Both the position numbers and the translations under genes were made by a program. From Myxococcales bacterium (GTDB lineage: Bacteria > Myxococcota > Myxococcia > Myxococcales > Anaeromyxobacteraceae): a DNA stretch of 64,000 bases. The notes beneath the pieces were generated by a model that had not been told where the DNA came from, did no database searches, and saw only the letters and a program-made list of their open reading frames with translations. How positions within the stretch are numbered: the first letter of the stretch is position 1; each line of letters begins with the position of its first letter. Shown here in pieces: positions 1-8,646 of the stretch. Where the stretch lies: contig JAJZQX010000004.1 in the NCBI GenBank assembly GCA_021806645.1, positions 62,001 to 126,000 of the forward strand, given 5' to 3'.

Positions 1-1160
1 CCCTCGACCGGCTCGGCCCGGCCGGCTTCAAGCGGCTGCTCGCCTCCGATCCCGAGCGCCAGGGATCGGCCCGCCTGCTGCTCGACACCGCGCAGGCGGT
101 GCTCCAGGCCAACGACGGCGGCGCCACCGACGCCTTCCAGGAGGTGGTGAGCGACCTGTACGACGGCTTCCTCTCGGCCGAGGACCGCCACGGGATGAAG
201 CCGCCCGACCGCTTCGTCCTGCCGCCGCTGGTCAAGTGGGGACGCCCCGACGACGGCCCCTACACCTGGCCGGTCAACGCCACCGCCTCGGTCGGCGCCA
301 CCACCGGCGTGGTGAGCCTTCCGTCCGGCAACTCCCGCCACGGGCTCTGCATCTGGGCGGCGCTCGGCCACGAGACGGCCGGGCACGACATCCTCGGCGC
401 CGACCGCGGCCTCCGGGTCGAGCTGGCCGACGCGGTGCGGACGGCGCTGCGCGAGGCCGGGCAGGTGTCGCTGGCCGGCTACTGGGCCGAGCGGATCGAC
501 GAGACCGCCTCCGACGTGATGGGGATCCTCAACATGGGGCCGGCGGCCGGGATCGGCCTGCTGGCCACTCTTCGCGGCCTGCGCCTGGCCTGGGGCGGTG
601 ACGCCCGGCTCCAGAGCGAAGGGGCCTCGGACGACGAGCACCCGGCCGACGTGGTGCGCGGCTTCCTCGCCGCCGCCCTCGTCCGCACCCTCCCCTTCGC
701 CGGCGCCTCGGCCTGGGGCGACGCCATCGACCGCGAGACCAGCCTCGACGCGCAGGTGATCCGGCTGGGCCGGCGCGAGGTGACGCCGGCCGAGGCCCGC
801 GGCTCGGCGACGGCCGCGGCCCGGGCGGTGGCGGGGACGAAGATGAGGAGCCTGGAGGGGCGCGCGCTGGGCGAGATCCAGAGCTGGCGCGACGCCGACG
901 AGGCGGTGGTGAGGCGGCTCCGCGGGGCCCTCTTCGGCACGGCCAGCCTGACCGACACCATCCAGCGGGGCGACTATGCCGCCCACGCCGTGGCGGCGGC
1001 GGTCACGGCGGCGGTCGGTGGGGGCGATCCCGCCAGGCTCCAGCAGCGGCTCGTGACCCTGCTGGTGGACATGCACCGCCACAACCCGGTCTGGGGTCCG
1101 CTCAAGGTGACCCACTCCGGAGACATGACGCGTCGGCAGTTCCTGGTGCCGCTGGGGTAG
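1..1160 (+). CDS. 5'-truncated HExxxH metallopeptidase-like protein
   Basis: The reading frame is already open at position 3, so the gene starts outside the window; a GTG at 99 is only an internal candidate. I do not recognise the family by name. Two motifs stand out. HETAGH is encoded at 369-386, and a second acidic motif, DETASD, begins at 498, with its Glu codon at 501-503, about 44 residues later. HExxxH followed by an Exx(x)AD-like motif is the zinc-site layout of dipeptidyl peptidase III (M49), so a zinc hydrolase is a reasonable inference. Overall similarity to M49 is not evident, and the usual M49 spacing is somewhat longer. There is no membrane segment in the visible part. It ends 43 nt before corA on the same strand. 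Confidence 0.6.
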   Translation, partial: LDRLGPAGFKRLLASDPERQGSARLLLDTAQAVLQANDGGATDAFQEVVSDLYDGFLSAEDRHGMKPPDRFVLPPLVKWGRPDDGPYTWPVNATASVGATTGVVSLPSGNSRHGLCIWAALGHETAGHDILGADRGLRVELADAVRTALREAGQVSLAGYWAERIDETASDVMGILNMGPAAGIGLLATLRGLRLAWGGDARLQSEGASDDEHPADVVRGFLAAALVRTLPFAGASAWGDAIDRETSLDAQVIRLGRREVTPAEARGSATAAARAVAGTKMRSLEGRALGEIQSWRDADEAVVRRLRGALFGTASLTDTIQRGDYAAHAVAAAVTAAVGGGDPARLQQRLVTLLVDMHRHNPVWGPLKVTHSGDMTRRQFLVPLG

Positions 1161-1203
1161 GCTCTGCCCCGGCGGCGGGGCGGCCCACGCCCGGGGGTCC
1201 TGC

Positions 1204-2142
1204 ATGCGGGTGCTGCGGCTGGAGGGGAGCGAGATCCGGAAGGGCGGGCCCGAGCTGGCCGGGCCGGGCGCGCCGCGCTGGATCGACCTCGCGCCCACGC
1301 CCGACGAGATGGCCTTCCTCGCCGACCGGTTCCACTTCCACCCGCTGGCGCTGGAGGACTGCCTCCACGAGGACCAGCGCGCCAAGCTGGAGGTCTACCC
1401 GGACGTCCTCTTCTCGGTGATCCACCGGCTCTCTCCTACCCCCGACGACTCGGGGCTCGAGGCCGCCGAGCTGAGCACCTTCCTCACCGCCGAGGCGCTG
1501 GTCACGGTCCACTCCGCGCCCATCCAGGAGCTGGACGCCGTCTTCGCCCGCTGCGCGGCCGAACCGGTGCTGCTCTCGCGGGGGCCGGACTTCGCCCTCT
1601 ACCTGATCCACGACGCCATCTCCGACCTGCACTTCGCCCTGGTGGACGCCCTCAGCGACGAGGCCGAGGAGCTGGCCGAGGAGGTGACCTCGGGCGCGCC
1701 CGGCCCCAACCTGGCCGAGCGGATCATGCTGGCCCGGCGGCAGCACACCCTGCTGCGCCGGCGAGTGGCACCGCAGCGCGAGCTCTTCGCGGCGCTGGCC
1801 CGGCCCGGCCAGGGGCTGGTGCGCGACCAGACCGCCGTCTACTTCCGTGACGTGGTGGACCATTCGGTGCGCCTCTCCGAGGAGATCGACACCGGGCGCG
1901 AGCTGCTGGCCACCACCATGGAGACGCTGCTCTCGCAGGCCAACAACCGGCTCACCATGGTGACCACCCGCCTCACGCTCATCGCCACCATCTTCCTGCC
2001 GCTCAACTTCGTGGCCGGCTTCTTCGGCATGAACCTGGAGATCCTGCCGGCGGCGGTGGCGGTACCGCTGGTGGTGGCGGCCATGGTGGCGGTGCCGGTT
2101 GGGATGTACGTGTTCTTCCGCAGGCGGGGATGGCTGGCCTGA
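1204..2142 (+). CDS. corA: CorA-family magnesium/divalent cation transporter
   Basis: This 312-residue protein would form the pentameric inner-membrane Mg2+/Co2+ channel. The CorA signature GMN is at about residues 275-277 (FFGMNLE), at the end of the first membrane helix (LIATIFLPLNFVAG). A second helix follows (AVPLVVAAMVAVPVGMYVFF) and the tail is basic (RRRGWLA). The N-terminal 240 residues form the acidic cytoplasmic funnel. Length is normal for the family. The ATG at 1204 follows a G-rich stretch. The gene ends 18 nt before the convergent purB stop, and the short gap contains only a weak GGCGA/TCGCC inverted repeat. Confidence 0.92.
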   Translation: MRVLRLEGSEIRKGGPELAGPGAPRWIDLAPTPDEMAFLADRFHFHPLALEDCLHEDQRAKLEVYPDVLFSVIHRLSPTPDDSGLEAAELSTFLTAEALVTVHSAPIQELDAVFARCAAEPVLLSRGPDFALYLIHDAISDLHFALVDALSDEAEELAEEVTSGAPGPNLAERIMLARRQHTLLRRRVAPQRELFAALARPGQGLVRDQTAVYFRDVVDHSVRLSEEIDTGRELLATTMETLLSQANNRLTMVTTRLTLIATIFLPLNFVAGFFGMNLEILPAAVAVPLVVAAMVAVPVGMYVFFRRRGWLA

Positions 2143-2160
2143 GGGCGAAGGCCTCGCCGA

Positions 2161-3477
2161 CTACGCCCCGAACACCCGCGCGAAGATGGTGTCGACGTGC
2201 TTCAGGTGGTACTCGAGCGCGAAGCAGGCGTCGATCTCGGCCTCGGTGAGGAGCTTCGCGATCTCCGGGTCGGCCTTGAGCGCGGTCCGGAAGTCCACCT
2301 TCTCCTCCCAGACCTTCATGGCGTTGCGCTGCACGTAGACGTACGCCTGCTGCCGGGCCACGCCCTTCCCGACCAGCGCCAGCAGCACGCGCTGCGCCTC
2401 GTAGAGGCCGCCGGTCAGGTCGAGGTTCTCCCGCATCCGATCCGGGTAGACCCGCAGGTTCTCGATCATCCCGGCGAAGCGGTTGAGCGAGAAGTCGAGC
2501 ACGATGGTGGCGTCCGGCGCGATGACCCGCTCCACCGAGGAGTGGCTGATGTCGCGCTCGTGCCAGAGCGCCACGTCCTCCAGCGCCGCCACCGCCCAGC
2601 CGCGCAGCAGCCGGGCCATGCCGGTGAGGTTCTCGGAGAGGATGGGGTTGCGCTTGTGCGGCATCGCCGACGAGCCCTTCTGCCCGGCGGTGAACGGCTC
2701 CTCGGCCTCGCGCACCTCGGTCCGCTGCAGGTGGCGCACCTCGGTGGCGTGCTGCTCCAGCGTGGCGCCGCAGAGCGCCAGGGCCGTGAAGTACTCGGCG
2801 TGCCGATCGCGGTTGACCACCTGGGTGGCGGCCGCCTCGGCGCCGGCCAGGCCGAGCCGCTCCATGACGTGCGCCTCGACGCGCGGATCGACGTTGGCGA
2901 AGGTCCCCACCGCGCCTGAGATCTTGCCGACCGCCACGGTCTTCCCGGCCGCCACCAGGGTGGCCCGGCGCCGCGCCCAGGCGTCGTACCAGCCGGCCAG
3001 CTTGAGCCCGAAGGTGACCGGCTCGGCGTGGATGCCGTGGCTGCGCCCCACCATGGGGGTGCGCCGGTGCTCCAGGGCCCGCTTCTTCACCGCCGCCATG
3101 ACCCGGTCCACGCCGGCCAGCAGGAGCGCGTTGGCCTCCTTGAGCTGCACCGCCAGCGTGGTGTCGAGCACGTCGGAGGAGGTCATGCCCTTGTGGAGGT
3201 GGCGAGCCTGCGGCCCACCCTTCTCCTCCGCCCAGGTGAGGAAGGCGATGACGTCGTGCTTGACCGTCTTCTCGATCTCCTCGATGCGGGCCACGTCGGC
3301 CGCGGTCAGCTGGTAGCCGTCGAAGACCCTGCGGAGCGCGGCCAGGTCCTCGGCCGGCACCTCGCCAAGCTTCACCATCGCCTCGCAGGCAAGCAGCTCC
3401 ACGTCGAGCCAGATGCGGTAGCGGCGCTCGCCGGTCCAGATGCGCCCCATCTCGGCGCGGGTGTAACGCGGGATCAT
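2161..3477 (-). CDS. purB: Adenylosuccinate lyase
   Basis: The 438-residue enzyme acts twice in purine synthesis, cleaving fumarate from SAICAR and from adenylosuccinate. The fumarase/aspartase superfamily signature GSSAMPHKRNP lies near residues 268-278 and carries the mobile-loop serine. The upstream conserved blocks TSSDVLDT and GRSHGIHAEPVTFG supply active-site Thr/Ser and His. Length fits the bacterial short form. The ATG at 3477 is 18 nt downstream of the dut stop, with a purine-rich GAGAGAGGGCAGG upstream, so dut-purB are probably co-transcribed. Confidence 0.96.
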   Translation of the reverse strand: MIPRYTRAEMGRIWTGERRYRIWLDVELLACEAMVKLGEVPAEDLAALRRVFDGYQLTAADVARIEEIEKTVKHDVIAFLTWAEEKGGPQARHLHKGMTSSDVLDTTLAVQLKEANALLLAGVDRVMAAVKKRALEHRRTPMVGRSHGIHAEPVTFGLKLAGWYDAWARRRATLVAAGKTVAVGKISGAVGTFANVDPRVEAHVMERLGLAGAEAAATQVVNRDRHAEYFTALALCGATLEQHATEVRHLQRTEVREAEEPFTAGQKGSSAMPHKRNPILSENLTGMARLLRGWAVAALEDVALWHERDISHSSVERVIAPDATIVLDFSLNRFAGMIENLRVYPDRMRENLDLTGGLYEAQRVLLALVGKGVARQQAYVYVQRNAMKVWEEKVDFRTALKADPEIAKLLTEAEIDACFALEYHLKHVDTIFARVFGA

Positions 3478-3495
3478 GTGCCTGCCCTCTCTCGC

Positions 3496-3945
3496 TCAGC
3501 GCCCGGTGGAGCCGAAGCCGCCGGCGCCGCGCCCGGACTCGCCGAGCGCCTCCGCCACCTGCACGGTGACCCGGGTCACCGGCGCGATGACGAGCTGGGC
3601 GATCCGCTCGCCCCGCTCGAACCGGACCGGCTCCTGCCCCAGGTTCACCAGGATCACCTTCACCTCGCCACGATAGTCCGAGTCGATGGTCCCGGGGGTG
3701 TTGAGCAGCGTCACCCCGTGGCGGGCCGCCAGCCCGGAGCGCGGCCGCACCTGCCCCTCGTGGCCGGGCGGGATCTCCAGCGCCAGCCCGGTGGGGACCA
3801 GGGCCCGCTCGCCGGGGGCCAGGGCCACCACCTCGTCGGCCCGCAGGTCCAGGCCGGCCGCGCCGGCCGTCTCGTAGCGCGGCAGCAGCATGGCCGGGCC
3901 GCGATCCCCCACCCTCGTCACCTTCAGCACGACCGTCCCCACCAT
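3496..3945 (-). CDS. dut: Deoxyuridine 5'-triphosphate nucleotidohydrolase
   Basis: This 149-residue trimeric dUTPase hydrolyses dUTP to dUMP and PPi, which keeps uracil out of DNA and supplies dTMP synthesis. The five family motifs are in order: [31 protein letters not shown] (with the catalytic Asp), [10 protein letters not shown], and the Phe-containing C-terminal arm [10 protein letters not shown] that closes over the nucleotide. The ATG at 3945 has a GAGG Shine-Dalgarno. It lies between pnp and purB on the same strand, 107 nt after pnp. Confidence 0.95.
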   Translation of the reverse strand: MVGTVVLKVTRVGDRGPAMLLPRYETAGAAGLDLRADEVVALAPGERALVPTGLALEIPPGHEGQVRPRSGLAARHGVTLLNTPGTIDSDYRGEVKVILVNLGQEPVRFERGERIAQLVIAPVTRVTVQVAEALGESGRGAGGFGSTGR

Positions 3946-4021
3946 GGCTCACCTCGCTCGAAACGGAGCGGGCGGCGCGCCTGGCTCGGCGGCCGCCCGT
4001 GAGATCCTTCCGGCGTCGCGA

Positions 4022-4040
4022 CGCGCCCGTCAGGGGCGCG
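4022..4040 (-). terminator. GC hairpin downstream of pnp
   Basis: CGCGCCC (4022-4028) and GGGCGCG (4034-4040) form a perfect 7-bp stem around a 5-nt loop, 12 nt past the pnp stop on the minus strand. There is no U-tract, so it may be a 3' stabilising or processing hairpin rather than an intrinsic terminator. Confidence 0.35.
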
Positions 4041-4052
4041 CCCGCCTCAGGC

Positions 4053-6218
4053 TCAGGCCTTGGGCGCCTCGCCGGCCGGCACCGCCGCGGGAGCCTTGCC
4101 GGCCACCTCGGCCAGCGCCTCCTTGCGGGAGAGCCGGATCTTGCCGGCGCGATCGACCGAGATGACCTTGACCATCACCTCGTCGCCCTCGGAGAGCACG
4201 TCGGAGACCGCCTTGACGCGCTTGTCGGAGAGCTCCGAGATGTGGACCAGGCCGTCGGTGCCCGGGAAGATCTCCACGAAGGCGCCGAACTCGACGATCT
4301 TCCGGACCGTGCCGGTGTAGATCTTGCCGACCTCGGCCTCGGCGGTGAGGCTCTTGATCATCTTGATGGCGGCCTCGACCTTGAGCGGGTCGGAGCTGGC
4401 GATGGCGATGGTGCCGTCGTCCGCCACGTTGATGGAACAGCCGGTGCGGGCGGTGATGTCCTTGATCACCTTGCCGCCCGGCCCGATGACGTTCTTGATG
4501 AACTCCGGCCGGATCTTGATGTTGGTGATGCGCGGCGCGTACTTGCTGACGTCATCGCGCGGGGCGGCGATGGTCTTCTTCATCTCGGCCAGGATGTGCT
4601 TGCGGCCCGCGGCGGCCTGGTTGAGCGCCTTCTCCAGGATGTCGCGGGTGACGCCCCCGATCTTGATGTCCATCTGGATCGAGGTGATGCCGGCGTCGGT
4701 GCCGCAGACCTTGAAGTCCATGTCGCCGAGGTGGTCCTCGTCACCGAGGATGTCGGAGAGGATGGCGATCTTCTCGCCCTCCTTGATGAGCCCCATGGCG
4801 ATGCCGGCCACCGGCGCCTTGATGGGCACGCCGGCGTCCATCAGCGCCAGGCAGCCGCCGCAGACCGAGGCCATCGAGGACGAGCCGTTCGACTCCATGA
4901 TGTCGGAGACCAGCCGGATCACGTAGGGCCAGTTGGCGTCGTCCGGGAGGACGGCCTTGAGGGCGCGCTCGGCGAGGACGCCGTGGCCGATCTCGCGGCG
5001 GCCCGGGCCGCGCAGGAACTTGGCCTCGCCCACCGAGAAGGGCGGGAAGTTGTAGTGGAGCATGAACCGCTTGTAGGTCATGCCGGTCAGCCCCTCGATG
5101 CGCTGATCGTCGGTGGCGGTGCCGAGGGTGGCGCCCACCAGCGCCTGGGTCTCGCCGCGGGTGAAGAGCGCCGAGCCGTGGACGCGGGGCAGCAGCCCCA
5201 CCTCGCAGGTGATCTTGCGGATGTCGGCCATGCCGCGGCCACCGATGCGCTTGCCCTCGTCGGTGATCATCTTGCGCATGTACTCGTACTTCACGTCCTC
5301 GTAGTAGCCCTTGATCTCCTTCTCGCGCAGCATGAGCGTCGCGAGCTTGGCCGCGTCGCCGCCGGCCTCGGTCTTGAGCGTCGCCAGGAGCTCCTTCTTG
5401 ATCTCCGAGAGCCGGCCGTAGCGGTCGTGCTTCTCGTGGCGGCCGTAGGCCTCCTTGGTCTTCTCCCAGGTCAGGCTCTTGACCTTGCCCTTGAGCGCCT
5501 CGTCGGACTTGGGCGCTTCGAAGGCCTTCTTCTGCTTGTTGCCCGACTTCTTGTGCAGCTCGAGCTGGGCGTCGAGCAGCACCTGCGCCGCGGCGTGGCC
5601 GAAGAGGAGCGCGTCGATCATGTCCGCCTCGTTCACCTCCCGGGCTCCGCCCTCGACCATGGTGATGGCGTCGCGCGAGGCGGCCATGATCACGTCGAGG
5701 TCGCACTCGGCCCGCTGGGCCAGGGTGGGGTTGGCGACGAACTGGCCGTTGAGCCGGCCGACGCGGACGCCGGCGAAGGGGCCGGCGAACGGCACGTCGG
5801 AGCACTGCAGGGCCGCCGAGGCGCCGGTCAGCGCCAGCACGTCGGGATCGTTCTCCTGGTCGAAGGAGACCACGGTGGCGATGATCTGGGTCTCGTTGGC
5901 GTAGCCGTCGGGGAAGAGCGGACGGCAGGAGCGGTCGATGATGCGGGAGGTGAGCGTCTCGCGCTCGGTGAGGCGCCCCTCGCGCTTGAAGTAGCTGCCG
6001 GGGATGCGGCCGGCGGCGTAGAGCTTCTCCTGGTAGTCCACGGTGAGGGGGAAGAAGTCGATCCCCTCCTTCTTCTCGGCCGCCGAGACCACCGTGATCA
6101 GCACGATCGACTCGCCCATGCGAGCCCAGATCGAGCCGTGCGCCTGCTTCGCGACCTTGCCGGTCTCGAGGATGATGTCCTTGTCGCCCACGCGGGCGGT
6201 GACCTGGAACGGAGTCAT
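4053..6218 (-). CDS. pnp: Polyribonucleotide nucleotidyltransferase (PNPase)
   Basis: PNPase is the phosphorolytic 3'-to-5' exoribonuclease of RNA turnover. The 721-residue product has two RNase PH domains separated by an all-helical linker (around residues 230-310), then a KH domain ([20 protein letters not shown]) and an S1 domain ([20 protein letters not shown]). [20 protein letters not shown] and [15 protein letters not shown] are typical PH-core blocks. I chose the ATG at 6218 because AAAGG lies five bases upstream; the in-frame GTG two codons earlier overlaps that ribosome site. The C-terminal tail is Ala/Pro-rich. It follows rpsO, the usual order. Confidence 0.97.
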   Translation of the reverse strand: MTPFQVTARVGDKDIILETGKVAKQAHGSIWARMGESIVLITVVSAAEKKEGIDFFPLTVDYQEKLYAAGRIPGSYFKREGRLTERETLTSRIIDRSCRPLFPDGYANETQIIATVVSFDQENDPDVLALTGASAALQCSDVPFAGPFAGVRVGRLNGQFVANPTLAQRAECDLDVIMAASRDAITMVEGGAREVNEADMIDALLFGHAAAQVLLDAQLELHKKSGNKQKKAFEAPKSDEALKGKVKSLTWEKTKEAYGRHEKHDRYGRLSEIKKELLATLKTEAGGDAAKLATLMLREKEIKGYYEDVKYEYMRKMITDEGKRIGGRGMADIRKITCEVGLLPRVHGSALFTRGETQALVGATLGTATDDQRIEGLTGMTYKRFMLHYNFPPFSVGEAKFLRGPGRREIGHGVLAERALKAVLPDDANWPYVIRLVSDIMESNGSSSMASVCGGCLALMDAGVPIKAPVAGIAMGLIKEGEKIAILSDILGDEDHLGDMDFKVCGTDAGITSIQMDIKIGGVTRDILEKALNQAAAGRKHILAEMKKTIAAPRDDVSKYAPRITNIKIRPEFIKNVIGPGGKVIKDITARTGCSINVADDGTIAIASSDPLKVEAAIKMIKSLTAEAEVGKIYTGTVRKIVEFGAFVEIFPGTDGLVHISELSDKRVKAVSDVLSEGDEVMVKVISVDRAGKIRLSRKEALAEVAGKAPAAVPAGEAPKA

Positions 6219-6333
6219 GTTCACCTTTCTTCAGTGGACCGTGGCGGGCGCCAAGCGCCCGGCTGGTCCGGTTGGCCCGCGCCGCCCGGCGCCCGGGGGG
6301 GCCTTTGAAGAGGGGCCTCTGTTCCTCACTTCA

Positions 6334-6360
6334 CCGCCTCTCGCGTCACGAGAGAGGCGG
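6334..6360 (-). promoter_or_regulatory. rpsO-pnp intergenic hairpin
   Basis: CCGCCTCTC (6334-6342) and GAGAGGCGG (6352-6360) form a perfect 9-bp stem with a 9-nt loop in the 275-nt rpsO-pnp spacer. There is no U-run. In enterobacteria a pnp-leader stem is cut by RNase III and used for PNPase autoregulation. This hairpin is in the equivalent place, but its function here is inferred. Confidence 0.45.
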
Positions 6361-6493
6361 TCCAGTCGGAAACGGAGGCTCCTGCAGGTCCCCGAGGCCC
6401 GTGGGTCTGGGCTGTCGGTTTGCGCCGCCGGACCACGTGGCCGGCAAGCGCGAGCGCCCCGTCCAGACCGGCCCGGGGCGCTTCACGGCTACG

Positions 6494-6763
6494 TCACTTG
6501 CGGATGCCGAGGCCGTCGATCAGGGCCTTGTAGCGGGACGGATCGATCCTCCGCAGGTAGTCGAGGAGCCGCCGCCGCTGGCCGACCAGCTTGAGCAGCC
6601 CGCGCCGGCTGTGGTGGTCCTTCTTGTGGGTCTTGAAGTGCTCGGTCAGGTAGTTGATCCGCTCGCTCAGGAGCGCCACCTGCACCTCGGGGGACCCGGT
6701 GTCCTTCTCGTGCTGGCGGTACTTCTGCACCAGCTCGGTCTTCTTCTCCTGCAGCATCGCCAT
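6494..6763 (-). CDS. rpsO: 30S ribosomal protein S15
   Basis: S15 (89 residues) is a primary 16S rRNA-binding protein of the platform of the small subunit. The family blocks are all present: [37 protein letters not shown], seen in pieces, then [12 protein letters not shown] and a C-terminal Tyr-containing segment. Length is canonical. The ATG at 6763 has GAGGAA upstream. In most proteobacteria rpsO directly follows truB. Here about 1.9 kb of foreign-looking sequence separates them, so rpsO-pnp may have its own promoter. Confidence 0.97.
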   Translation of the reverse strand: MAMLQEKKTELVQKYRQHEKDTGSPEVQVALLSERINYLTEHFKTHKKDHHSRRGLLKLVGQRRRLLDYLRRIDPSRYKALIDGLGIRK

Positions 6764-6983
6764 ATGTGCTTCCTCTCGAGTGTGCCGGTCACCGCCGCGG
6801 GGGCGAAGGCGTGCGCCGCGGGCGGCCGTGAACGGCCGTGAAGGCGGGTGTTTACGTCATCGGGTGGGGGGTGTCAACGCCCGGGCCGGGACTGGGAGGT
6901 GGGCTACTGGTTCAGTTGCCAGGCGCCGCGGTCCAGAGGGCTGTGCCGGCACCCCTGATCCCGGATGTGGTCCCTCCAACGCA

Positions 6984-7001
6984 ACTTTGGGCGCCCAAAG
7001 T
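6984..7001. repeat. 18-bp perfect palindrome
   Basis: ACTTTGGGCGCCCAAAGT is identical to its reverse complement. It stands alone in a non-coding stretch about 205 nt upstream of the beta-barrel gene. It could be an operator for a dimeric regulator, a recombination or attachment site, or a cruciform-forming remnant. There is no U-tract to suggest termination. Confidence 0.7.
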
Positions 7002-7173
7002 GGCTTTTGGGGGAGTCGTGTGCTCGAACCGCGCCGCCACCTTCTCTGTTGCGCCGGCGAAGGCACGAGGCGACTAGAGCAACCAGAGCTTCCCGCGCTG
7101 CGGGCCGTGCTGGCCCGGCACTTCTCCTGGCCAGCCTTCTGGGCGGCTGCACGTTGCCCGTCCCATTCAGTGC

Positions 7174-7201
7174 TTGACGCAGGACGGACCCTCGGTAGAA
7201 A
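7174..7201 (+). promoter_or_regulatory. Sigma-70-type promoter with start-codon-proximal -10
   Basis: TTGACG (7174-7179) is followed after 16 nt by TAGAAA (7196-7201), and the ATG at 7209 lies 7 nt beyond the -10. A transcript would begin at or next to the A of the ATG and be leaderless. Confidence 0.55.
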
Positions 7202-7208
7202 TGGGAAG

Positions 7209-7835
7209 ATGCGCTTCTCTCCTCGGCCCGCTCGACCGCGGCTCCTGCTGGTCTGGCTCATGGTGCTCCTGGCAACGCCCGTCACGGGAGGCGCCGAGGT
7301 GCCGCCTTACGAGTCGCCCCACCTCCCGGGCTACCGCGCACTGAAGGTAGACGCGGGTCTCGGCCTGGACTTTGCGAGCAACCAGAATGACCGGACGGTC
7401 GAGGGGAGCGGGAAGGGATTCTACGGAGGCGTCGAGTACGTCTTGCGGCCCGAGTCATGGTTCTCACCCCGGCTCTACACCGGGCTGATCCTCGCCTTCC
7501 CGCGATCGGACTGCGGCCTCCAAGTGCAGCCGTGCGACGTGTCGGCCCAGTACGTGTTCGCTGGCGCCAAGGCCAGGGTGATGATCCCCATCCCCTGGGT
7601 CGCCCCGTTCATCGAGCTCGGACTCGGGGGCTCGCTGGGGCACTTCTCCACGCGGAGCGGCCAGGTCGTCGCCAGGCACACCGATGGCCTCGCCTACCAC
7701 GTGCCCTACGCACTGGGTCTTGCCCTGGGAGCGCGCCGCCAGTTCGAGGTCGCCTTCACTTACCTCTCACACCCTGCACAGGCGCAGGTGTCGGGTGCGG
7801 TGGCGCTTGGAGTGCAATTCCCGCTCGACCAGTGA
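7209..7835 (+). CDS. Exported beta-barrel-like protein, unknown function
   Basis: The 208-residue product begins with a basic n-region and hydrophobic core (RLLLVWLMVLLATPVTGGA), a Sec signal peptide. The mature part alternates short amphipathic strands with Gly-rich turns (VDAGLGLDFASNQND, GFYGGVEYVLRPESWFSPRLYTGLILAF, AKARVMIPIPWVAPFIELGLGGSLG) and ends in a strand, GAVALGVQFPLDQ. This pattern fits a small outer-membrane beta-barrel. I cannot name the family. The start at 7209 is supported by the signal peptide and the promoter immediately upstream, without a clear Shine-Dalgarno. Two Cys (CGLQVQPC) may form a disulfide. It lies in the AT-richer segment interrupting truB-rpsO and reads against the flanking operons, which suggests acquisition. 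Confidence 0.7.
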   Translation: MRFSPRPARPRLLLVWLMVLLATPVTGGAEVPPYESPHLPGYRALKVDAGLGLDFASNQNDRTVEGSGKGFYGGVEYVLRPESWFSPRLYTGLILAFPRSDCGLQVQPCDVSAQYVFAGAKARVMIPIPWVAPFIELGLGGSLGHFSTRSGQVVARHTDGLAYHVPYALGLALGARRQFEVAFTYLSHPAQAQVSGAVALGVQFPLDQ

Positions 7836-8213
7836 CGTCGTCGCGGTGCACGGCCCACTGTTGTCCGCGCTGATCGTCCGGAAGCTCGTGGCGCGGGAGG
7901 ACTTCGCCGACGCCCACCCCGTTGACCAGCTTTCCCTATCTGGGAACCTCCCTGCCCCGGCTCCGGGGGGGGGCCTGGGCCCCACCAGGCCCCAGGGACT
8001 GAAGCCTGGTCCACTATGCGAAGCGGTGCGGCAAGGCCACGCCGGAGCGGATGGTCGGCGACCGCACAAGCCGGCGGTGGCCACCAATTCCTTCGACTTT
8101 CGAATTAGTTCTGACGTCAGAACCGCACCCTCAGTACGTCCACGGAACTTCCGCTGGACTTGCGCGAGCTTGGAAGTTGTAGAACTGGTGAAACAGTTGA
8201 AGGAGGAGAAGTC
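7836..8213. other. 378-base spacer upstream of orphan antitoxin
   Basis: I translated this stretch mentally looking for a RelE/HigB-type toxin and found none. It holds a 9-G run (7965-7973), a small hairpin (GGCCTGG 7972-7978 with CCAGGCC 7985-7991, 6-nt loop) that could end the upstream gene, a 16-bp palindrome (8108-8123), and a CGGAA-C-TTCCG element (8143-8153). The right-hand part is clearly AT-richer than the surrounding genome. Confidence 0.55.
8108..8123. promoter_or_regulatory. 16-bp perfect palindrome, candidate antitoxin operator
   Basis: GTTCTGACGTCAGAAC is self-complementary over its whole length and sits about 90 nt before the antitoxin ATG. Xre/HigA-type antitoxins commonly bind such dyads to autorepress. 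A second weaker dyad, CGGAACTTCCG, lies at 8143-8153. Confidence 0.5.
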
Positions 8214-8528
8214 ATGAAGCGCAAGGCTGCGAAGAGCTCGGCGTTCTCGAAGCTGAAGGCGGGTCTCGAAGACGCCATCGCGTACCACCAGGGCGCCCGA
8301 CAGTTGACCGTTCGCGATGTCGAGCTGATACCGCCGCCGCCCATGGGTGCCAAGGACGTGCTCGCCGTCCGTGTCCGCCTCCGCGTGTCCCAGGCCGCGT
8401 TTGCCCGCATCCTCAACGTAAGCCCGAGGACCGTCCAGGCCTGGGAGACGAGCGCCCGGCGCCCTTCGGACGCAGCGCTGAAGCTCCTGGCTGTCGCCAA
8501 GAAGCATCCCGAAGCCCTGCTCGCGTGA
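8214..8528 (+). CDS. Orphan Xre-family HTH antitoxin (HigA/NadS-like)
   Basis: The 104-residue protein has a charged N-terminal region, a conserved linker ending VELIPPPP, and a C-terminal helix-turn-helix (RLRVSQAAFARILNVSPRTVQAWE) followed by RRPSDAALKLLAVAKKHPEALL. That is the layout of COG2944-type antitoxins partnered with RelE/HigB-like toxins. The ATG at 8214 is preceded by AAGGAGGAG, so this start is firm. In this family the toxin usually lies directly upstream, but none is recognisable, and downstream is only the 3' end of truB. It is either a solitary regulator or the survivor of a decayed toxin-antitoxin pair. A palindrome at 8108-8123 may be its operator. Confidence 0.75.
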   Translation: MKRKAAKSSAFSKLKAGLEDAIAYHQGARQLTVRDVELIPPPPMGAKDVLAVRVRLRVSQAAFARILNVSPRTVQAWETSARRPSDAALKLLAVAKKHPEALLA

Positions 8529-8646
8529 GCGCAGGAGCCTTTCGGCGTAACCCTCCGGGCGGGCGTCGCAGGCGACCGCCGTCCCGGGGTCGTGCCGCCC
8601 CATGGACTTCGGCGGATCGGCGTGATCTCGACGACGCCCGCCGCCT

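Larger units (their letters stand above)
6764..7208. other. 445-base non-coding spacer with AT-richer island edge
   Basis: I see no supportable gene here. The stretch separates rpsO (-) from the beta-barrel gene (+). It contains an 18-bp perfect palindrome at 6984-7001 and a promoter-like TTGACG-N16-TAGAAA at 7174-7201. Base composition is mixed, with T-rich patches unlike the flanking core genes. Confidence 0.6.

Noticed and set aside
2143-2160. GGCGA/TCGCC inverted repeat between corA and purB as a bidirectional terminator.
   Set aside because: A 5-bp stem without U-tract on either strand is too weak to call.
6904-7152. A minus-strand frame with GRPKLRWRDHIRDQ resembling a transposable-element protein.
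   Set aside because: The resemblance is short and covers the palindrome itself; there is no ribosome site or extended similarity.
7836-8213. Possible RelE/HigB toxin upstream of the antitoxin.
   Set aside because: The only long frame in the spacer lacks toxin motifs, and no Arg/Lys-rich RelE core is visible in any frame.
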